Source of the DNA: Rhodotorula mucilaginosa
Lineage: Eukaryota; Basidiomycota; Microbotryomycetes; Sporidiobolales; Sporidiobolaceae
Assembly (NCBI GenBank): GCA_034406715.1
Contig: CP137876.1
Span: 660,001 to 724,000 of the forward strand
Direction of reading: 5' to 3'
DNA length: 64,000 nucleotides
In this document: positions 57,893 through 64,000 of the stretch, piece by piece
How the letters are laid out: each line of letters opens with the position of its first letter
Position numbering within the stretch: the stretch's first letter is position 1
The notes under the pieces: model-generated
What the model saw: the letters and a program-made list of their open reading frames with translations, nothing else
Told to the model about the DNA's origin: nothing
Databases searched by the model: none
Program-made: the position numbers and the translations under genes

Positions 57893-58580
57893 CTTGACGT
57901 GCAACTCTCCTTTCCACCTGGTCCGCTTTAAAAGCAGCGCAAAAGGCGACGTGGGCGCGCGCCTGGTCAGCTTCCACCACCGGCGCCCAACTTTGCGCCA
58001 TCACCACTTCTCCGCCCGGTCTCGCTTTCACCCGTTTCCACTCCTCGCTCTCGCACCGCCAGTTGACGCTCCTCACGCGACTTCGCACCGGCGCTTGCGA
58101 TCTTGGCGCATACAAGGCGCATTTCGAACCGAACGACCCATGTGTGCTTGCAGCGGCGAGCCGGAAACCCGTGAACATCTCCTCCTCCACTGCCCCCTCT
58201 GTGCCTCACAGCGCGCCACCGTCCTCTCCTCCCTCCGACTCAAAAGCACCCCCCTCGCCTACCTTCTCAGCGACCAGCGCGTGACGAAGGCGACTCTCCG
58301 GTTCCTCACCAACTCTGGCCGTTTTGACTCCCTTTACTCCCCACCCTCAGAGGATCCGTCTAGCTGAGTCTCCCCAACCATGATTCTATTCTGTGCACCC
58401 CCTTCCTCTCCCCCCACCTATACCCCTCATTCATCCCAACCTGATTTTCCTGGCTCACTGAGCAGGTTTTTTTTTCTTTGGGCCTTTCCTCGCGCCCCCC
58501 ACTTTGTGTAGTATCCGCGGTCTACATGGGCTCCTTATAGCTTGATATGACTTGAAACTTGAATTATCTATCTATCTATC
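57893..58580 (+). mobile_element. LINE 3'-end copy with full 3' UTR and (ATCT)n tail
   Basis: This is the best-preserved LINE 3' end in the window. The coding part carries HRQLTLLTRLRTGACDLGAY, then CACSGEPETREHLLLHCPLC, LKSTPLAYLLSDQRVTKATL and RFLTNSGRFDSLYSPPSEDP, and ends SS. The frame shifts at least once near the knuckle. The 3' UTR has the hairpin GCTCACTGAGC and a T9 run, then CCGCGGTCTACATGGGCTCC, GATATGACTTGAAAC and four ATCT units. The 5' end is truncated around 57.89 kb. Confidence 0.82.
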
Positions 58581-58734
58581 CTTTCCACCCTCTGTCTCAA
58601 AAACCCCTCTCTCACCTTCCTGCCCAGTGACCCCTGAGTGACCAAAGCAACTTCACGCTTCTGTAAGGGCCGAGACCCTTCACTCAACCTGCGCGGAACG
58701 GAACGGGTCGTGAACTCGGCCTGAGCTTTGCTCA

Positions 58735-58960
58735 TCCTGGGTCTTACTCTCGCTTACGCACAAGCTGATGAGTAGACCCAGGTGAGCACTCTCTTTTGTA
58801 GCTCTGGCTTGCACATGAGCTGACAAGTAGCCCCAGTTGCAATACACGCCAAGGTCCCACTATGCGCTGCACTTGCCAGAGTGAGGTCTGTTGTTTCAAC
58901 ACCGACCTTCCAGCTTCCTCCCTGACTGAACTCACTGACTGAGGCCGCTTCAACTCGCTT
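58735..58960 (-). repeat. Repeat related to the copia family 2 fossil (Gag side)
   Basis: The minus strand matches 48340-48490 of the family 2 fossil, for example WKVGVETTDLTLASAAHSGT. It contains two tandem copies of a unit around GCACAAGCTGATGAGTAG. It is a short broken remnant. Confidence 0.6.
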
Positions 58961-59112
58961 TACTGCCCGCCCTCCGTCTGCGTAGTCTTGGATTTCTGAT
59001 TTGCCCTCCCCCCTGCTTCCCCACCTCTTGCATATACCCTCATACATTCTAACGCGGTCTATGTGGGCTTCTATAGCTTGATATGACTTGAAACGTGAAC
59101 TATCTATCTATC
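58930..59112 (+). mobile_element. LINE 3'-end copy, short, with (ATCT)n tail
   Basis: It keeps the trace GRFNSLYCPPSV of the coding end, a shortened 3' UTR, GCGGTCTATGTGGGC, then GCTTGATATGACTTGAAACG and an ATCT tail. The hairpin-T-run block seen in other copies is missing here. Confidence 0.72.
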
Positions 59113-59800
59113 AGGCAAGTTGGTGCCAGCAAGGCTTGTTTTTTGAACAGCCCTGAGACTGGGCATGAGGGCTTTCAGGAGGTGAATAGAGAAGTCTTGT
59201 TGGATCGCGACGAGTAAGTGAGACTTGCTGTAAACTTTGGTGAGAGTTGATCTCCTCTGTAACAACTCTTGACTTTGGTGTAAAGTTGTTCCAATGCACT
59301 AATCTGTATCCTTCAACTCGCTCTTTGCCTGCCACACTGTCAATGATGATGAACACTTGGCTGGCAGCCTGGCAAGGCAATCGTACTCCGTGACTTTCTC
59401 CTCCCCGATGGTGATGGTGTCTCCCTGCTGCAACGGCGCATATTTCATCTTACGGACAACTGCACTAAAAAGCACAGAATGAATCATTTGGCAGGATTGG
59501 TTCATCAGAAAGACGTATAGGAAGGGTACAGGTGTGGTGAGGAGTTCATTCCTTGCACTTGCTTCTTGATCCCGAGGCTTGACGTCGCGCGGTAGGAGTG
59601 ACGATTGCTCAGTCGGTTGTGGTGGCCCAGTCAGAGTAGTTTGATCCATCAGCGTGTAGATAATTGGGGTGTTTTCTTGTGACATACTTGATTGCCAACT
59701 CGATACCTCTGACCTTGTCAACCGTGGCCTGTGGGGGTCTCTTCTCCGCCTCTCTGCATTTGTTCATGTACTCCGTGGGTTGAGGGACCAACGCACATGT
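59113..59800 (-). mobile_element. LTR-retrotransposon Gag-like remnant, uncertain family
   Basis: The minus strand has KGIELAIKYV-like sequence (RGIELAIKYVTRKHPNYLHA) followed by DGSNYSDWA, which resembles the start of copia Gag. A longer frame at 59299-59721 has no recognised domain. The remnant is broken and not closely related to the other two copia families by eye. Confidence 0.4.
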
Positions 59801-61059
59801 GGCTGTGTGCAGAAGAAGAGCAGTGGATGACCTGACTCAAGCAAATGGGGAAAAGAACCAATCTGTGGGTACGCTCGTGGGGAAAAGGTTTGAACGGGTT
59901 TGCCCCTGTAACTCGGTGTGCGTCGTTGCTTCTGAAAGTTTGGTGTTGGGGAAGAGCGGCGTGGCTGTTCTCCTCTTGTCTTGGATTGTATAGTTCATTT
60001 TGTTCTCCTCAAGGGCAGCTTTTGTCTAATCACAATTAAGCACAAGACTTGCAAGTGCGTTGGTTTGTTTCACAGGGTTCTGGCATGGAGGGGAGCCCGG
60101 AGTAGTGCAGAGGAGGTCCGGTTGAGCTGGGGGTTAGGGCTCATACATTGTAGCAAGGTATCGGTCGGTACCATTTAATGAAGCACGCAGGTCTGCTCAT
60201 AGTGCAGTGAGTGACCGGAGGTCAAACTCAAAACTGCATGCAAGCAGGCAAACAAACGTGTAATTCATCTCTTCAGTAATTGCCCCCGTATCCAATGCAC
60301 TCCGCCAGCACCACCTGTCTCAATTCAAACTACTCTCCAGCACCATTGTCAAACTTCAATGAGCAGCAAGCTTTTCTGAAGGTTCCACCATGCACAGAAA
60401 CCTTGCCGCTTCCACAAATGGATTGCTGTCATCTTGAAACGCATAAGGCCTTCTTAAGCCTGCATCCACATCCACACCACACTGCTACCTATACCGGAAG
60501 GTGTGCATAGGTACATCCTGTTCTGAAACGCATTGTCAAAACTTCCTCCAGAAGCAGACTTGACCCTCTTCAAGTATCCAGTCTTCTCTTGTCTATTCCC
60601 ATTGTGAAGAAGATGGAATGTTCAAAACATGAAACACTCTGTCCCCTTGCATCTGATGCATCAGGTGTATTGTCAGAGTGCTACCACACTTGACAAAATA
60701 CGACAGGAAGTCTTGGTCCAAGGCAACTGTAGAAGCTTCAGCAGGGAGGTTCAGACTTTCTGAGACAGACAGACATCGGGGCCACAGGTTGCTTGAGCTC
60801 TGTCGTGACAGTTAGCAGGTACTTGGAGCTGCAAAGCCAACACAAGCACGCGGAAAAGGTTGACGTTTGGTTGATGCGGACTTGCACGTGATTGCGAGAC
60901 GACCGCCGGCTGAGGGGAGGCGCAGGCCGCCGCCTGTGTGCACTGTCGCACGCAGACAAGAAGGCGAACGACCTCGTTCTCGAAGGGCAGCGCAGAGCAG
61001 GAGTTCCAATCGACCAGCTTCTCGTCGAACGTCCTCAAAGTCGCGCGTTGGCGAGCAAG
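59801..61059. other. Right edge of the repeat island, no gene recognised
   Basis: Low-GC, CpG-poor sequence continues to about 60.85 kb and then turns abruptly GC-rich. Frames are short and without motifs. The last 200 bases probably contain the promoter and 5' UTR of the small plus-strand gene. Confidence 0.4.
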
Positions 61060-61734
61060 ATGCCGCCCCCAGGTCCGCAAGACGAATCACTCGACTACTC
61101 GCACGACGCCGACATGCTGGACGGCCCGAGTGCAGACAACACGGCCGCCGCAGACACGACACCCGCGAGAGGTGCTGCAGCTGCCGATGCCTCGGCCGCT
61201 CTGTCCTCGCCCGCCGACAGCACCGCCTCGTTCCCCGATTCGCTCGCGAACGCGCCGGCCGCCGACGTCGAAGCCAAAGCGAGCGCGCTGCTCGCGATGC
61301 CGAGCACGGCCGTCCCGTCGAAACCCCTTCCAGGCTTCGAGTGGCACGAGATCCCGCGCCAGGTCCCGACTCGACAGCACGAACAGGACGAAGCGCGGCG
61401 CAATGCGCTCGACTTTATCGGCAAGATGCTCGAGAAGGCCGACCGAGACGACTGGATGTACAAGACGCCGTCTGTGTTCGGCCCGCCCGAACCGCTCCGT
61501 CTGCGCGAAGGCGGGGGCGCGCGGGGGGAGTCAGAAGAGCTCGCGGGAGGTCTCCTTCGCGGAGGTTCAACGGCGCCGTGGCAAGACGAGTGTTTCAACA
61601 TCGAGCACTTCAATGTCGAGGACAGCTGGGACAGCTTCGATGCTACGGCGTATACTGCTGCGGCGGCGGTACCACCGGAACGCGGCGCGACGAGCGCCGT
61701 GGGAGGTCTCCACGACTTTGCGTTATCATCTTGA
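61060..61734 (+). CDS. Orphan acidic protein of unknown function
   Basis: A single exon of 224 residues from the first in-frame ATG to TGA at 61732-61734, with strong G/C third-position bias. The N-terminal half is Ala/Asp/Ser/Pro-rich and probably disordered (MPPPGPQDESLDYSHDADML). The ordered-looking core is KPLPGFEWHEIPRQVPTRQH, then RRNALDFIGKMLEKADRDDW and MYKTPSVFGPPEPLRL. The C-terminus holds aromatic/acidic motifs: FNIEHFNVEDSWDSFDATAY. I recognise no family. The codons and the compact W/Y-rich core argue that it is real. It is the first gene right of the transposon island and convergent with NIP7. Confidence 0.6.
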   Translation: MPPPGPQDESLDYSHDADMLDGPSADNTAAADTTPARGAAAADASAALSSPADSTASFPDSLANAPAADVEAKASALLAMPSTAVPSKPLPGFEWHEIPRQVPTRQHEQDEARRNALDFIGKMLEKADRDDWMYKTPSVFGPPEPLRLREGGGARGESEELAGGLLRGGSTAPWQDECFNIEHFNVEDSWDSFDATAYTAAAAVPPERGATSAVGGLHDFALSS

Positions 61735-62239
61735 AAACAGCGGGAGGACGCAACACCGCAGACTATAAGACTCTCGTGTGCGTGGTTTTGGGTCGTATCA
61801 GATCGGCGCTGCCCCGCCCATCTCTGACGAGCGCTGTTCGCGACTTCTCCTTCACGCAGCGGACACCGCCACCACTCGCCACGATATGCCGGTACTACCA
61901 CGCCCTACTCACCCTCGGGACACGCCGGCGCAGGCTCGCACTCGTCCGGCCCGTCCAGCTCATTCCGATCAACCGAATCACGCCGGAACAAACATTTTCG
62001 ACTTCCTCGTACGCCGGCTAACAACGTCGTTTTCATCCGAGAGTGGTCGCCTCAGACGCGCCGTTCATGATGGGCTTCGGATCGACACGCCACGGCCGAT
62101 CCACGGCCGATCTGTTCACATGACAGCCAGCTTCGTAGCCGCACGGAAACGAGGAGGCGATAAAGTAGTATAACAACATGTTGCAAACCGACGATGGCCA
62201 GACAGAATCGCAGATGAACGGGGGCAGCACAAGATCTGT
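61735..62239. other. Convergent intergenic region
   Basis: It lies between the stops of the orphan gene (+) and NIP7 (-) and should hold both 3' UTRs. No coding frame with bias, repeat or RNA gene was recognised. Confidence 0.4.
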
Positions 62240-63934
62240 CTAGAAGAGCGTGTCCTAAAGAGCAAAGGCAGAGTCAGCGACAGGTCCGGACAGGAAGGAT
62301 AGCCGGTTCTTGTCACGTACCTCATCTCGCAAATACTCGCCCACGTCGCTAAAAGGTGCACGAAAAGGTGTCAGCTTGTACCGTTTCGACGAGTGACTGG
62401 GCAACTCACGCCTGGTTGAAGACGACGATGGCCGTCGGATCGAGCTTGCGCGTGTCGATTGTTGACCGCGCAGTCACGCCGAAACCCTGACGAGTCGTTC
62501 GCGAAGGCCAGTCAGTCGGGAGGCGCTCCATGCAGGTTCAGAGGGCCGCAATCGACTCACAAGAGGGACATCAGACATGCTGTAGATCACGACTCCTTGG
62601 TGCTCGACAATGTCCTCGGTGGTCTTGCCAAGGTGCGCCTTGACGATGTGGTTGCCGTACAGGAAGGGCATCTCTCCGTTTCCCTTGATCCAGACCTGCG
62701 AGGAGGGCGTTGCGGAGAGATACGCGAATAGGCGGGACGCGGTGCGAGGTTGTCGGCGGTATGGCAAGAGTCGGCAAGAGCGGCGCCGGGCAAGCGTGGC
62801 GACACCAGCATCGGGACGGTTCGAGGTAGGGTCGAAGACGCGAGTACAGGTACGGTGATTGAAGAGGCCGCCAGAATGGAAAGGGGGAGGGAGGAAGCGG
62901 AGCGTGTGAAGAGGCAAGTCAGCCTGGATGAACCGCCGACGCCGACCATCACCCGAATCTTGCGGCGAAGCTCGGGCTGGCCGAAAGGATGAGCGACACA
63001 AAAGGAAAACGCACCTTGTTCTTGGCGTACTTGCCCATCAAGTCGAGCGCGGTAACGTGCAGCCTGAACTTTTCCGTCTTTGAGAACTTTCCGAGGCAGA
63101 CGCCGAGCGAGATCAAGTTGGCGCGCGGGACCGAGATGGCTTGTCGGAGGAGCGACTCGCGGACGTAGTAGACGCGGGAACGATGGAGACGGAAGACATG
63201 GGGCTGTTTCGTTCGTGGCGTGGTCAGGGGAAACCGGAGGACGAAGGTCAGCACTCTGCGGACATTTTCCCCGCGTTCGGCAGCGTTTGTTCGTCTTCGC
63301 CTCGGGTAAGTGGTTGCGGTAGGTGGCACGCTCCGGACCCGGACGAAGGCTTGCCAGGGATGGCTAAGGCGGCCGTTCGCTCGCTCCTCCAGGCGACCTC
63401 CTCCACCCGGAGCGCTGTCCGCTCGACAACACTCCTCCGGAGAGCGCCCCTGCCGCACTGTCAGGGCATCCTGTGCCGGTGTAGGATGCCCCTGCGAAGG
63501 GGCGATTGTAGGTCGTGACCCAGACAGCCGGCAGTCGAGCGAATCGAAAATCGCCGCTTCTTCAGGGTTGTAGACCCGGCATCCTTCTCGCTCCCTCCCA
63601 CACTGGAGACAAGCTCTGCTGCCTTGTGCGCGCCCCCCTGTGCCCTCGTCCCACCCGCGAGCATCCTGGTTTCTGTTTTTTTCGTCGGAAGTGGACCCCT
63701 CGCAAGCCGGCGTCGACTACAAACGACGCGCGGAAGAGGCGGCGACCAGGCGACTCACGTCGTCGGGCGTGTCTACGAGATGCACGAGGTTCGGGCCGAG
63801 GTAGTTGGCGAGTTTGGCGAAGAGCGTCTTGGTTTCGGATTCGGTCAAAGGTCGCACTGCGGGTCGATCGCTCGCTCGCTGCGGGTCAGCTGGACTGCCT
63901 GCGGGTATCCTGTCCTTATATGACTCGACTGACT
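62240..63934 (-). CDS. NIP7: 60S ribosome biogenesis factor Nip7
   Basis: Six exons are certain: 63856-63759, 63203-63015, 62695-62561, 62486-62410, 62348-62321 and 62254-62240. They code RPLTESETKTLFAKLANYLG, then HVFRLHRSRVYYVRESLLRQ, LISLGVCLGKFSKTEKFRLH, the PUA part VWIKGNGEMPFLYGNHIVKA, HQGVVIYSMSDVPLGFGVTA and DVGEYLRDEDTLF. Adding one Met gives 180 residues, the family length. The genomic codon before RPL is GTG directly after CCCGCAG, so the initiator seems split: an A at 63934, a 77-nt intron (63933-63857, with GTCAGT donor and CTGAC branch), then TG. The 5' exon is inferred and could lie elsewhere. Nip7 binds pre-60S particles and is needed for 27S rRNA processing. Introns 63758-63204 (555 nt) and 63014-62696 (319 nt) are unusually long for this genome. 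Confidence 0.93.
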
Positions 63935-64000
63935 GATTCGTTTGCTTGTCTAGCCTATGCAGTCGCGCGAGAGTGGGTGAGCTTTGAGCTGAGCGAGGCG

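Noticed and set aside
54467-58580. GATA/TATC tandem tracts considered as independent microsatellites
   Set aside because: Each tract is at the same position after a conserved LINE 3' block, so they are retrotransposon tails.
61778-62173. Plus-strand open frame after the orphan gene
   Set aside because: No motif and poor bias; it lies where the two convergent 3' UTRs are expected.

Overview
The window is nuclear DNA from a GC-rich, intron-dense fungus, most likely a basidiomycete of the Pucciniomycotina (Microbotryomycetes-like yeasts are my guess; no marker here fixes the genus). The evidence is gene content (ERB1, NIP7, TFC6, SCC2, eS1, Tudor-SN), many short introns with GTRNGT donors and CTNAC branch sites, strong G/C third-position bias, and one eukaryotic tRNA-Lys(CUU).

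Layout. 0.4-43.4 kb is a compact euchromatic block: a membrane RING-H2 ubiquitin ligase (-), the cohesin loader SCC2 (+), a secreted carboxylesterase (+), an MFS drug transporter (-), the TFIIIC subunit TFC6 (-) with a tRNA-Lys gene just upstream, a TPT/SLC35-type transporter (+), signal peptide peptidase (-), an AAGAB/Irc6-like adaptin-binding protein (-), ERB1/BOP1 (+), a TGL2-type lipase (-), Tudor-SN (-), a sphingoid-base kinase (+), a small mitochondrial protein (-) and ribosomal protein eS1 (+). 43.4-45.7 kb is a transition with diverged inverted and direct repeats. About 45.7-60.9 kb is a gene-free transposon island of lower GC. It holds Ty1/copia-type fossils of at least two families, plus many 5'-truncated copies of a Tad1/I-like LINE with (TATC)n tails, some nested inside copia copies. 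61.0-64.0 kb returns to genes: a small orphan protein (+) and NIP7 (-).

How the genes relate. Several pairs are divergent with about 200 bp between start codons: RING/SCC2, AAGAB/ERB1 and Tudor-SN/LCB kinase. Ribosome production is well represented (ERB1, NIP7, eS1, TFIIIC, tRNA), but the genes are scattered and form no cluster. I see no secondary-metabolite cluster, CRISPR array, viral gene island or prokaryotic-style operon.

The points I would look at first are: the tRNA-Lys gene in the promoter position of TFC6, which recalls TFIIIC autoregulation; a NIP7 start codon apparently split by an intron; a GC-AG first intron after ATGG in the eS1 gene; and the LINE, with tiny tail insertions bounded by 9-bp duplications and a 3' hairpin that shows a compensatory change.
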